Assembly: GCA_003599415.1 (NCBI GenBank)
Contig: QZKB01000080.1
Coordinates: 1 to 61,792 of the forward strand
Length of the DNA stretch: 61,792 nucleotides
Source of the DNA: Ignavibacteriales bacterium
GTDB lineage: Bacteria > Bacteroidota > Ignavibacteria > Ignavibacteriales > SURF-24
Reading direction: 5' to 3'
The position numbers were made by a program, and so were the translations under genes. Every line of letters begins with the position of its first letter. The stretch's first letter is position 1. Positions 27,257 to 36,233 of the stretch are shown in pieces. The notes below the pieces were generated by a model. That model was not told the DNA's origin. It ran no database searches and saw only the letters and a list, made by a program, of their open reading frames with translations.

Positions 27257-28045
27257 TCAGGATAACTCTGCAAATTTGTGTTTGAAATTATTAAAGACAA
27301 TAAAGCCGGCCAAAAAGATTGCTGCAAAAGTAAAAACCATTACTAATGCATAAATTTTATCCGGTACATTGTTGTAGTAAAGTATAGCGTGGTAAAAACC
27401 AATTATATGTGTCATCGGATTAAGTTTCAGAATCCATTGATAAACGACAGGTACATTTGATAAAGGATAAAAAACAGGTGTAAAGAAAAACATTATTGTT
27501 CCGGCAAGCTGAACAAGTTTTGGAACATCTCTAAAGTAGACTGAGATTGTAGCCACAAAAAGTCCGAGCCCTGTTGTAAATAGAATCTGCAATAAAACAA
27601 CTGCAGGCAATAACAGGAACAGATTTGAAAATTGTACAACACCCGTTAATAAAACCACTGTCAAATAAATAATAACCGAGACAATAAAATCGACAAAACA
27701 AACTGCAATATTTGCAAGTACAAGAATTTCATTTGGAAAAGCAATTTTGGAAATCAGATGTTTACTTTGAATAATTGACTCGCTTGCGCTCACAATTGCA
27801 CTAAGTGTAAAATTCCATGCTAAAAAGCCAGGGATAAGATACAAGTGATAATTATCCATGCCCATCTTAATGAAAAAAGTAAAAACGAAATAATAAGTTG
27901 CGATGTAAAATGCCGGATTAAGCAGCGTCCAGAGCATACCAAGTACAGATCCAACATGTCTTAGTTTCAGTAATGCTTTAAATAGCTCGTAAAAAAGTTC
28001 TTTATAACGAAAAAGATTTTTGATATTTAGTCTGAATGAGATAAT
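27257..28045 (-). CDS. ABC transporter permease for polysaccharide export (Wzm-type), apparent ATT start
   Basis: ABC-2 membrane subunit partnered with the adjacent ATPase. From the first ATG (27937) the protein is only 226 residues and lacks the conserved N-terminal segment. The same frame is open upstream to about 28070 and encodes the expected region ending KLRHVGSVLGMLWTLLNP, the family hallmark. No ATG, GTG or TTG lies in this extension, but an ATT at 28045-28043 sits six bases after AAGGAG (28057-28052). With that start the protein is 262 residues, normal for the family, with six transmembrane helices. Alternatives are a sequencing error or a shortened protein from 27937. Confidence 0.82.
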   Translation of the reverse strand: MISFRLNIKNLFRYKELFYELFKALLKLRHVGSVLGMLWTLLNPAFYIATYYFVFTFFIKMGMDNYHLYLIPGFLAWNFTLSAIVSASESIIQSKHLISKIAFPNEILVLANIAVCFVDFIVSVIIYLTVVLLTGVVQFSNLFLLLPAVVLLQILFTTGLGLFVATISVYFRDVPKLVQLAGTIMFFFTPVFYPLSNVPVVYQWILKLNPMTHIIGFYHAILYYNNVPDKIYALVMVFTFAAIFLAGFIVFNNFKHKFAELS

Positions 28046-28092
28046 GAAGTTCTCCTTTGCTGCTCGAATCCGTTATTGTGTATTGTATATTA

Positions 28093-28120
28093 ATTATAGC
28101 AGAATTAAGCGGAATGTCAA
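28093..28120 (-). promoter_or_regulatory. Sigma70-type promoter of the glycan export operon
   Basis: On the minus strand TTGACA (28120-28115) and TATAAT (28098-28093) are both perfect consensus hexamers with a 16-bp spacer. The implied transcription start near 28086 leaves a leader of about 40 bases to the AAGGAG site and ATT start of the permease gene. Confidence 0.8.
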
Positions 28121-28218
28121 TTAACAATTACTGTGTTGTGTTCATAATCATCAGGTAAAAAAATTAGCAGGAAAGATTCTTTGCGAATAAAACTATCTGA
28201 ATGTTTTGAATACGGGAA

Positions 28219-28256
28219 ATAAAAAAGGAACGGCTACACAAGGCAACCATTCCTTT
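28219..28256 (-). terminator. Intrinsic terminator
   Basis: On the minus strand AAAGGAA (28256-28250) pairs with TTCCTTT (28230-28224), extended inward by two G-C pairs after one mismatch, and the stem runs into a TTTTTT tract then TATTT. It faces transcripts coming from the signalling locus or from the candidate RNA, not the glycan operon, which begins downstream of it. Confidence 0.7.
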
Positions 28257-28600
28257 AAGGTTTAAGGGAGGGGGGGGACTCTGTTAATACGGTATTCATA
28301 ACAATGTTCGCCTCATAATTAAGAATACCGATTATTAAACTTTATATTATTAATAAGAACATTTTCAAAATTCAGGGATAAGATACTAATTTGATTTTAG
28401 TTATTGTCTGATCAGTATCTTATCCTTTAATGCATGCCCTCTTATTTTAATGAATAAGTACCACTCCTTTATCAGAGTGAAAGCACCGATACTTTACCAA
28501 TTAGTAACTCAATCAATTATAAAGAACTTTTTTAAGAACGATCAATTTAAATAAACTCTAAACCTTCTATTGGTAATATCGTATTCTTTTATTTAAAATA
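28219..28600 (-). ncRNA. Candidate C-rich regulatory RNA
   Basis: Predicted from structure only. The interval starts just downstream of a LytTR operator pair and ends in a hairpin followed by six T residues on the minus strand. Inside are two stable stems (12 bp and 8 bp, both perfect) and a single-stranded run CCCCCCCCTCCC at 28277-28266, complementary to Shine-Dalgarno sequences. The only notable reading frame is a 14-codon one (28299-28255, MNTVLTESPPSLKP) whose stop enters the terminator stem and which lacks a good ribosome binding site. The 5' end is not defined. Confidence 0.35.
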
Positions 28601-28613
28601 AATATCAAATGTT

Positions 28614-28643
28614 GTTAATGGTATAAATTATGTTGTAAACGGT
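28614..28643 (-). promoter_or_regulatory. LytTR-type operator pair (site A)
   Basis: On the minus strand ACCGTTTAC (28643-28635), a 12-bp spacer, then ACCATTAAC (28622-28614). Nine-base direct repeats with a 12-13-bp spacer are the established architecture of LytTR (AgrA/LytR) binding sites, and the repeats resemble that consensus. It lies after the stop of the receiver-kinase gene and upstream of the candidate RNA. A second pair with the same geometry is at 29855-29884. Confidence 0.6.
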
Positions 28644-28711
28644 AGTTCGTAATAATTTCAATTGAAAAACATAATTGATTTTTAATTTTATCATCCATTA
28701 AAGCCAAAACT

Positions 28712-29785
28712 CTATAAATCCAACGGTAATTTTACAGTTATATTCGTATAACTGTTTTTAGAGCTTTCAATATTTATTTCGCCTTTAATTCCCTCTAATA
28801 TTTTCTTAATTATAACCAAACCCAATCCGTTACCTTCCTGCTGGTTTAAATGCTCAGTAGATTTCTTGAAAGGAATAATGCGTTGAATCTGATAATAATC
28901 CATCCCGATACCGTAATCTTTAAAATTAAGCGAATAAAAATTATTGTCTCTTTTACCAAGTACAATTACGGGGCTATCCTGTTTGGAAAATTTAACAGCA
29001 TTTTCTATCAGTTCGGTTATTACAATTTTTAATAACCTGCTGCTTAATTTTACAACTGCAGGTTCGATATCAGTCTGAATACTTCCGTTTCTTTCCCTGA
29101 GTAAATGATGCGAGCCAGCAACTTCCTTTATCAGTTCGTTATTTATAAGGCAAATATCATCTTCAAAAAGAATGTTATTCCTGTTTAATGAATCTAATTC
29201 CGAATGAAGGATAAACTTTTCGATTCTGTTATATAATCTTTTAGCCGAATAATCAATCCGGTCAACCATTTCCATGATTTCTTTTTTTTCAATTGTATCA
29301 TTTTCCGAGAGGATTATTTGTGAATAACCCATAATTGCAACCAACGGAGTTCTAAGTTCATGAGGGAAAAACTTACTGATACTGTCTTTCATTTCCTCAA
29401 TCTGCTTATTTATCGTTTTCCTTATTTCGAGCCTGATATTAATGGCGCGTAATAGATCATCGGTAGAGAACGGTTTCGAAATGTAATCGTCTGCACCAAG
29501 GTTCATACCCCGACGTAATGAGACATAATCATTTTTTGCAGTTAGGAAGATAAAGGGAATTGTCTTTGTCCTGATATTCTCTTTTACCTTGCGGAAGAAT
29601 TCAATCCCGTCAAGAAAGGGCATCATAATATCGGAAAGGATAAGATCGGGCAGATCAGTTTCAAGTATATCTAATGCAGCTAATCCGTTTGTTGCCGTAT
29701 AAACATTAAAGCCTTCGGCATCTAAAAGAATCTCAAGATTCTCAAGAATTTCAATATCATCTTCAACTATTAATATTGATTTCAT
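28712..29785 (-). CDS. Receiver-histidine kinase hybrid
   Basis: A 357-residue cytoplasmic signalling protein with an N-terminal receiver (residues 1-120: acidic pocket EDD, phospho-acceptor Asp52 in LSDIMMPFLDG, Lys104 in SKPF) and a C-terminal kinase: HisKA with His142 in FFPHELRTPL, N box ELIENAVKFS, G1 DYGIGM and G2 GNGLGL, ending in FTNITVKLPL-like sequence. There is no membrane segment, so phosphate probably enters from another kinase. It lies downstream of the LytTR regulator gene with a 115-bp gap carrying LytTR site B, so it is a likely direct target. Confidence 0.9.
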   Translation of the reverse strand: MKSILIVEDDIEILENLEILLDAEGFNVYTATNGLAALDILETDLPDLILSDIMMPFLDGIEFFRKVKENIRTKTIPFIFLTAKNDYVSLRRGMNLGADDYISKPFSTDDLLRAINIRLEIRKTINKQIEEMKDSISKFFPHELRTPLVAIMGYSQIILSENDTIEKKEIMEMVDRIDYSAKRLYNRIEKFILHSELDSLNRNNILFEDDICLINNELIKEVAGSHHLLRERNGSIQTDIEPAVVKLSSRLLKIVITELIENAVKFSKQDSPVIVLGKRDNNFYSLNFKDYGIGMDYYQIQRIIPFKKSTEHLNQQEGNGLGLVIIKKILEGIKGEINIESSKNSYTNITVKLPLDL

Positions 29786-29854
29786 TAATCCGTAATTCCC
29801 TAAAATCCAGATTTTAATATTATTACATTAATTAAATTATCGAAACAAAAAGTT

Positions 29855-29884
29855 GTAAACAGCAGAAATTTTGTTGTAAGCGGT
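29855..29884 (-). promoter_or_regulatory. LytTR-type operator pair (site B)
   Basis: On the minus strand ACCGCTTAC (29884-29876), a 12-bp spacer, then GCTGTTTAC (29863-29855). The geometry is identical to site A. The pair sits about 70 bp before the start of the receiver-kinase gene and just after the LytTR regulator gene, the expected place for activator binding upstream of an internal promoter. Confidence 0.6.
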
Positions 29885-29900
29885 TAGTTATATTTAAAAA

Positions 29901-30683
29901 TTATTTGTTGTAGTTCTGTTTAACCTTCTTAATAAATCTCCTGCTTATTTCGAATTCGTATGTTGAATCCTTAAGTAAGACAAAATATTTGCCCTCAACA
30001 CGCTTTTCAATTTTATCAATATGATTCCAGCTCATTATTGTAGATCTATGAATCCTTACAAACTGATTTGATGGTAAGATTTTTTCCCATTCATTAAGTG
30101 ATTTTCTTAAAAGGTAATTTTTATTTTCTTCACATATAATTTTTGAATACTGGTTATCTGCTATAATACAAATAATTTTCTTAAGAGCAACAGGGACAGA
30201 AGTGTTATGGTATGAAATAAAGAATCGTTCATTAAGAACCTTTTTCTGAATATCCGTTGAAGTATAATTGTTATTGTCTTTACCGTCCAGAATCGTAGCA
30301 ACAAGGTTGCTGAATTTATTCAACCTGGTTCTTATAGCCTGTAAAAGTTCGGATGAATTGAAAGGTTTAAAAATATAATCGTCCGCACCTAAAGACATCC
30401 CCTTTCTTAAATCGCTAAGTTCAACTTTAGCAGTAAGAAATATAAAGGGAATCAAACTTGTCCTTTTATTTCTGGTTAACTCGTCAAGAACTTCATAACC
30501 ATCAATTCCCGGCATCATAATATCGCATATAATCAGGTCCGGTAAAAATTCTTTAGCCTTCCTAACACCTTCTTTACCGTTTATAGCAGTAGCAGTCTCA
30601 TAATTTTCCAATTCCAAAAGAATCCGGATGTTATCCCTTATGTCTCCTTCATCTTCAATAATAAGTATTTTTTCTTTTTTCAT
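29901..30683 (-). CDS. LytTR-family response regulator
   Basis: A 260-residue transcription regulator. The receiver (1-122) has the acidic EDE, phospho-acceptor Asp54 in ICDIMMPGIDGYEVL, and Lys in FKPFNSSEL. The C-terminal LytTR DNA-binding domain (about 160-258) shows KIICIIADNQYSKIIC, LNEWEKILPSNQFVRIHRSTIMSWNHIDKIEKR and YEFEISRRFIKKVKQNY, typical of the ten-stranded fold. It starts 19 bases after the ten-PAS kinase gene and is presumably its cognate regulator. Two candidate binding sites with LytTR geometry lie downstream (28614-28643 and 29855-29884). Confidence 0.93.
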   Translation of the reverse strand: MKKEKILIIEDEGDIRDNIRILLELENYETATAINGKEGVRKAKEFLPDLIICDIMMPGIDGYEVLDELTRNKRTSLIPFIFLTAKVELSDLRKGMSLGADDYIFKPFNSSELLQAIRTRLNKFSNLVATILDGKDNNNYTSTDIQKKVLNERFFISYHNTSVPVALKKIICIIADNQYSKIICEENKNYLLRKSLNEWEKILPSNQFVRIHRSTIMSWNHIDKIEKRVEGKYFVLLKDSTYEFEISRRFIKKVKQNYNK

Positions 30684-30702
30684 TCCTGAAACTCATTAAT
30701 AA

Positions 30703-33700
30703 TTAAATTGGAATTTTTATGTTAAATGTTGTACCAAGTCCAACCTTACTTGTGAATGTAATAGTCCCTTTATGCATATCAACAGAGCGTTTTACAATTG
30801 ACATTCCTAATCCTGTCCCATGGATATCTTTCACGTTTTTGCCCCTGTTAAACGGCTCAAAAAGATTTGTCTGATCTTCATCCGGGATTCCAATACCGGA
30901 ATCGCTTATAATAAACTGAAGCACATCAGGGAGGAGAAGCACTTCAAAAAGTATTTTACCGCCGTTAACAGAATATTTTATTGCGTTGGATAAAAGATTG
31001 TTCAAAATATGTCTTAAAAGTTTCTCGTCAACAAATAGAATATTTTTATCTACGTTGTAATTAAATTCAAGTTCATGTTTTTCGGTAAGCAGCAATTTCA
31101 TTTCATCAACAATACTCTGGCAGAATTTTTTAAGCTCTACAGGCTTAGGGTCGAAAACTGTTTTACCTGAATCTGCCCTGCTTATAATCAGAACATCATC
31201 CATCAGATGAGTCAAATAGTGAACGGATTTTTTAATTCTTTCTGTTTGTTTACTATACTTGTCAATCTCCCAGTTTCTGCCGTACCTTTCAAGTAATTCG
31301 GTTGAAGAAAGTATTGTAGTAAGTGGTGTCCTGAACTCGTGCGAAGCAATTGAGATGAATTTTGTTTTAAGGTAATTAAGTTCCTTTTCCTTTTCGAGAG
31401 CATCTTTAACTTTTTTCTCAGCTTCAATTTGCTTTAGTATTTCTTCCTGAAGTAATTTATTAACGGTCTCCAGTTCATTTGTCCTGTTCTTAATTAATTC
31501 TTCCAGGTGCTGGCGGTAGGATTCAAGTTCTTCTTCAATTTCTTTTCTCCTGGTAATATCGCGCATTACGAATACCATGCCTGTTGGTTTATTTGCCGAA
31601 TCACGAAGGACATCACCGTTAAGCTCACAAACAAACCTTGTTCCGTCTTCCAATTTAATTCTATACTCTTTTATTCCCAGAGGTTTCTCAAACATCAGTT
31701 TCATATTATTAATGGCTGTTTCTTTATCCTCATCAATTACAAAGGAAAGCATATTTTTTCCAAGTATGGTATTAACAGATATTTTTGGTGATATAAAAGA
31801 AATTTCATCATTAATAAAAAGAATATTCCCGTTGAGATCTGTTCTAAAAATAATGTCTGGTACAGAAGCAACTAATTTTCTGTAACGTTCTTCGCTTTCC
31901 TGCAAGGCGATTTCAGCTTTTTTGCGTTCGGTTACGTCTTCAACAGTGCCATCAAAATAAATAATATTACCGGCGTCATCTCTAACAGCTCTTGCTCCTT
32001 CACGTATATAAATAATCGAACCATCTTTACGGTACCATTCTGTTTCAAAGCCGGTTATTTCATTTCTTTGTTCAAGAATTTTTTGAAACTCTTCTCGTTT
32101 ATACGAATCAACATAACCACTTTCCTTAACATTCCTTATAACCAATTCTTCAAATGAATTATATCCGAGCATCTTAACTAAAGTGCCATTGGATAAAACA
32201 ATTTTCCCATCAGGTGTAGTTCTGTATAAACCTATTGTCGCATTTTCATAAAGGCTGCGGAAACGTTCCTCACTTTCTTTAAGAGCCAACTCTGCATATT
32301 TTCGGTTTGTAATATCTCTGAATACTGCCAGCAATAATAAACGATGTCCACTCGATTCAAAAAACGTATTGGAAACATGCAGCCATTTTACCTGTCCATT
32401 CCAGAGAGTAAATTTCTTCTCAATATTTGTAGGAACCGACCTTGAAGCAAATCTTTTCTTATGCTGGAAAACAATATGGTTATGACGTTCATTTTTATAA
32501 ATATATGATAATTGTTTTCCTTCTATATCTTCTTTTTTCATTTCCACAAGTTTACAAAATGATTGATTTACCAGTATTACCGTACCATTTTCATCAGTAA
32601 GGCGCATACCGTCAACAGAATTTTCCCAGATCATCCTGAATTCTCTTTCACGGCGTTTCAATTCTTCTTCAGACCGGATTCGTTCAGTAATATCAAGTGC
32701 CGCAAATGCAATACCTGTAAAGGTGTTACCAACTTCAAGGGTTTCAAGACAAAGCAAAACGTTTATAATTGTGCCGTCTTTTTTTTGCCACTTTGTTTCT
32801 ATTTCAGATGTTCCTTTTTCTTCAAGTAACTTATGGGTTAGAAAAGTTACAGCATCATATTCTGCATCCGAGGGATATACAATTCTTGTTTCCTTTTCTA
32901 ATATTTCATTCTTTGAATATCCTACCATTTCACAAAAGTGATCATTCACTTCAATAAATCTTTTATAATTTTCAAAACCAATTCCGGCCGGAACCGCGGA
33001 ATAAATGCTCCTTATTTTTCTTTCGCTCTTTCGTAAACCATCTTCCATAAATTTACGTTCTGTAATATCAATATCAGCCCCGCGGTACCCGATCAGTTTA
33101 CCTGTTTCATCAAGAATAGGAAAACCATTGGATTCAAGATATACAATACTTCCGTTTTTATGCAGGTTTGGATTTTCAAGTTTACTTATTGTTTGTTTTT
33201 GCTGAAAGACATTTAATGCAAAGTCTTTAAGAAATTCTCTTGATTCAGGCAGAAAGAAATCGTAGAAATATTTCTTACCAACAATTTCTTCCGGTTTGTA
33301 TCCCAGTATTTTTTCAACGATAGGGCTGGAGAATGTATAAAGTCCGTTTGAATCTACTTCCCAGATCCATTCTTCGGCACTTTCCGTAACATGACGAAAT
33401 CTTTCTTCGCTTCTCCGGATAGCTTCTTCTGCCCGTTTCCTTTCTGTAATATCTTCAAATATCCAGATAGAACCTTCATCAGGGTTGTCAGGATTTAATA
33501 CTTTTGCTTCTGTTCTGCATATAAAAACAGAGTTATCCTTTTTACGCATTTCAATTTCAAGTGCAACTTTCTGTTTTTCCCGTAACTTAGAATAAGCTTC
33601 TTCGCTAATCTTCCGATATTCGTCATCGTCTTTATAAAGAACTCTGGTGGGAATAGAGCTTAGTTCACTCTGCTCATAACCGAACAATTCAGCCATTCTC

Positions 33701-35514
33701 CTGTTAGCCCATTGTTGGATCCTGTTCTTAACATAAGTAATTCCAACAGCGCTGTTGTCAAGAATTAATGCCTGCATGTTACTTACTTTTTGTAATTCTG
33801 CTTTGGCAATTCTTTCTGCAGTCACATCGTGAAAATCCCAAACGCGGCCGACACATTTACCATCAATTATCTGAGGTTTGGAATAGCGTTCGAAAATCCG
33901 TCCGTCCTTAAATTCCAATTCATCTGAACTTACTTTATCCTGTTGAATATACAGAGACATTACATCAGAATGGAATTTTTCAGGAAAGACCAATTGATCA
34001 TGAACGTATTCCAATGTAACATTATCATCCATCGTGGCTATAACGTGTTGGGGAATTTTCCACATTTCGGTAAATCTTTTATTATAATGAGTGATTTTGC
34101 CTTTGCTGTCGGTTACAAGTATTCCATCAACAGTAGATTCTAAAGTTGCCTGTAATAAAGAGAATGAATATTTAAGCTGTTCTTCAGCAGATTTTCTTGC
34201 AGTAACATCATGAATCATTCCCCCAATCCCGATTTTGCCATTGTGAAGTTTCATCGGAAATTTTGTTATCTCAAGTATTTTATCTTTAAAAAGCTGCTCT
34301 TCTACAATTACTGAATTTGTTGCAAGTGTTTTAATATCCGATTGATAAAAGATCTCCGCTATTTCTTTGTCAAGCAAGTCATAATCGGTTTTATTTATGA
34401 TTTCTCTTTTATCTTTACCAAAAATCTTTTCAAATTGTTTATTTACAACTATGTATCTGCTCTCTCCATCCTTTATAAAAATCAAATCTTTATGAGTATT
34501 AATAAATGCTTGGTATCGTTCCTCACTCTCTCTTAAAATTATTTCAGCCTGTTTCTTTTCCGATATATCGTTATTAACCCCTATTAGCGCCACCGGATGA
34601 TTTTTTTCGTTGAGGACAACTGCCGTTGATAAAAATATTGGAAAAACTGTACCGTCCTTTTTACGGTTTAATATTTCTCCCTTCCAACCTCCTTTCAAGG
34701 TCCTTTCAATAACTACCTTATCATCAAAAGTTTCATCAGCAAATAAAATACTGATATGTTTGCCAATCACTTCATCGCGTGTATAACCATATTGGGTTGT
34801 AAAAGCCTGGTTTACAAAGATTAGATAATTATTCAGGTCAGTAATAGTTACACATTGGCTAATACTTTTAACGGCATAATTTAACAACTTGTAAGCTTCT
34901 TCAGCCTGTACCCTGTCCGAAATATCCTGGAAATAACCGATAATTATTTTCTCTTCATTTAACTCTTTGGATTTGAGAGTAACGCTTACAGGAAATTGCA
35001 AACCGGTTTTATTAATTGAAACAGACTCGAACTCAACTTCATCCTGTTGTAATTGTTCTATAGACCTGACAATTTTCAACACCTTTTCAGACTCGGTTTG
35101 AGTAAAGATATTATCTATCCTTTCACTTAACATTTCCTCAACTGTTTTACACGCAAACATTAAAGCGAATCTTGAGTTTATATAAATTATTTTCTGATTC
35201 TTGAAAATTGAAATACCAACCGGAGCATTATTCACTAAAACATCAGTAGTCTCGTTCTTACCATCAAGCTTCAGCATTTGTAAGTATTCTGTGTGATCTG
35301 TTCGCAGTATAACCGTAAGCAGGAACAGGAGGGCAAGAATTACAAGGAATAAAATATCCTTCCAGAAATACAGATTCTTGAATAACAGGTGATCAGTAAT
35401 ATCCTGTGAAGACATCATAATTGATAAGTAAACCCACAACAAGGCAGAGAAAAAAAAGACAACGAAAATCCCTTTCCGGTTCTTATTGCGAAATAGATTT
35501 TTCAATGTCTTCAA
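30703..35514 (-). CDS. Multi-PAS sensor histidine kinase (ten PAS domains)
   Basis: A 1603-residue membrane kinase. Two transmembrane segments (about 17-35 and 50-68) are separated by a very short external loop, so sensing is probably in the cytoplasm or membrane. I count ten consecutive PAS/PAC units between about residues 85 and 1330, most ending in DITERK-like PAC motifs followed by SEERFR linkers. A coiled coil leads to HisKA with His1391 in SIASHEFRTPLTTI, N box NNLLSNAIKYS, G1 DSGIGIP, F box FEPFNRG and G2 GTGLGMSIVKR. No receiver follows, so phosphate should go to the adjacent LytTR regulator. Ligands or cofactors of the PAS domains cannot be read by eye. Confidence 0.93.
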   Translation of the reverse strand: MKTLKNLFRNKNRKGIFVVFFFSALLWVYLSIMMSSQDITDHLLFKNLYFWKDILFLVILALLFLLTVILRTDHTEYLQMLKLDGKNETTDVLVNNAPVGISIFKNQKIIYINSRFALMFACKTVEEMLSERIDNIFTQTESEKVLKIVRSIEQLQQDEVEFESVSINKTGLQFPVSVTLKSKELNEEKIIIGYFQDISDRVQAEEAYKLLNYAVKSISQCVTITDLNNYLIFVNQAFTTQYGYTRDEVIGKHISILFADETFDDKVVIERTLKGGWKGEILNRKKDGTVFPIFLSTAVVLNEKNHPVALIGVNNDISEKKQAEIILRESEERYQAFINTHKDLIFIKDGESRYIVVNKQFEKIFGKDKREIINKTDYDLLDKEIAEIFYQSDIKTLATNSVIVEEQLFKDKILEITKFPMKLHNGKIGIGGMIHDVTARKSAEEQLKYSFSLLQATLESTVDGILVTDSKGKITHYNKRFTEMWKIPQHVIATMDDNVTLEYVHDQLVFPEKFHSDVMSLYIQQDKVSSDELEFKDGRIFERYSKPQIIDGKCVGRVWDFHDVTAERIAKAELQKVSNMQALILDNSAVGITYVKNRIQQWANRRMAELFGYEQSELSSIPTRVLYKDDDEYRKISEEAYSKLREKQKVALEIEMRKKDNSVFICRTEAKVLNPDNPDEGSIWIFEDITERKRAEEAIRRSEERFRHVTESAEEWIWEVDSNGLYTFSSPIVEKILGYKPEEIVGKKYFYDFFLPESREFLKDFALNVFQQKQTISKLENPNLHKNGSIVYLESNGFPILDETGKLIGYRGADIDITERKFMEDGLRKSERKIRSIYSAVPAGIGFENYKRFIEVNDHFCEMVGYSKNEILEKETRIVYPSDAEYDAVTFLTHKLLEEKGTSEIETKWQKKDGTIINVLLCLETLEVGNTFTGIAFAALDITERIRSEEELKRREREFRMIWENSVDGMRLTDENGTVILVNQSFCKLVEMKKEDIEGKQLSYIYKNERHNHIVFQHKKRFASRSVPTNIEKKFTLWNGQVKWLHVSNTFFESSGHRLLLLAVFRDITNRKYAELALKESEERFRSLYENATIGLYRTTPDGKIVLSNGTLVKMLGYNSFEELVIRNVKESGYVDSYKREEFQKILEQRNEITGFETEWYRKDGSIIYIREGARAVRDDAGNIIYFDGTVEDVTERKKAEIALQESEERYRKLVASVPDIIFRTDLNGNILFINDEISFISPKISVNTILGKNMLSFVIDEDKETAINNMKLMFEKPLGIKEYRIKLEDGTRFVCELNGDVLRDSANKPTGMVFVMRDITRRKEIEEELESYRQHLEELIKNRTNELETVNKLLQEEILKQIEAEKKVKDALEKEKELNYLKTKFISIASHEFRTPLTTILSSTELLERYGRNWEIDKYSKQTERIKKSVHYLTHLMDDVLIISRADSGKTVFDPKPVELKKFCQSIVDEMKLLLTEKHELEFNYNVDKNILFVDEKLLRHILNNLLSNAIKYSVNGGKILFEVLLLPDVLQFIISDSGIGIPDEDQTNLFEPFNRGKNVKDIHGTGLGMSIVKRSVDMHKGTITFTSKVGLGTTFNIKIPI

Positions 35515-36233
35515 TTAAAACTCCCTGGGATAACCCTTACTTATAACCATATACATATTGAAAGAATTATCATTTTCATTTTAAATGCAAAGATATTAAA
35601 ATCATCACTCTTAACAACTGATTAAAAACAAAAACATGACAAAAATACTACACATTGCATTCAGATTGTGAAAAGTTTCAGAATTTCATCAATCATTTTT
35701 TACTTAGTAACCCTGCTGTCTATGTCTAACTATTCCTTAAAAGTTTTTATAAGATGTTTCCAGAATTGATGGACGAGAATGATATTTTAATGTAACTCTT
35801 TTCTTATTATTTCCGGTTTGCAGAGTTATATTCTGGGAACAAAGTGTTTTGATCAAATTATACCTTAAACGCATAATTTCCCGGGAATAATTTTGAGTAA
35901 AGTACATTATAATTCGTGCAAATTCAATCGAATTCTTTCCTTGAAAAATAAAAGATTTCCTAAATAAGGCCGAGAATTAATTTGGAGTTTACTTGATTTT
36001 ATAACTATTTTCTTGCTGTAAATTTGTTCAGCAACCCGCTCTTCTTTTTAAGCTGGACAAATCCGGATTTTGGTTTAAGGCAGCTGGCTATATTTAATGA
36101 ATAATAAAACTTTATACATGGAAGTAATAAAAATCAATGATCAACCTCATTTTTTATACAACCCCCATTTCTTTATTTACGATAAAAATATTTTTCAACT
36201 AGGTAATTGTAACTTAACGAAGTAAGGCTATAA
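35515..36233. other. Divergent intergenic region between ten-PAS kinase and CHASE4 sensor
   Basis: These 719 AT-rich bases separate two divergent sensor genes. I see no gene or RNA. Apart from the candidate kinase promoter, the + strand has a TAAATTTG box at 36019-36026, rather far from the gene at 36234, without a well-spaced partner. No LytTR-type repeat pair was found here. Confidence 0.5.
35588..35617 (-). promoter_or_regulatory. Candidate promoter of the kinase-LytTR operon
   Basis: On the minus strand TTGTTA (35617-35612) is followed after 16 bp by TATCTT (35595-35590); the same site also reads TTG-N19-TATCTTTG, a fit to the Bacteroidota pattern TTG-N19-TAnnTTTG. It would start a leader of about 65 bases before the kinase gene. 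Confidence 0.4.

Larger units (their letters stand above)
28046..28711. other. Gene-free interval between glycan operon and signalling locus
   Basis: There is no protein gene of normal size in these 666 bases. The stretch holds, in minus-strand order: a LytTR-type operator pair (28643-28614), a small hairpin with CACTC/GAGTG arms (about 28483-28466), a perfect 12-bp stem (28425-28414 with 28387-28376), an 8-bp stem (28330-28323 with 28297-28290), a C8-T-C3 tract (28277-28266), an intrinsic terminator (28256-28219), and the promoter of the glycan operon (28120-28093). These are listed separately. Confidence 0.7.

Noticed and set aside
28266..28280. G-rich tract on the + strand as a phase-variable ribosome binding site (AAGGGAGG then G run)
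   Set aside because: No start codon or reading frame follows on the + strand; the minus-strand C-run reading is better supported by the terminator.
36019..36026. TAAATTTG as promoter for the CHASE4 sensor gene
   Set aside because: It fits the Bacteroidota -7 box, but has no well-spaced -33 element and lies more than 200 bp from the start codon.
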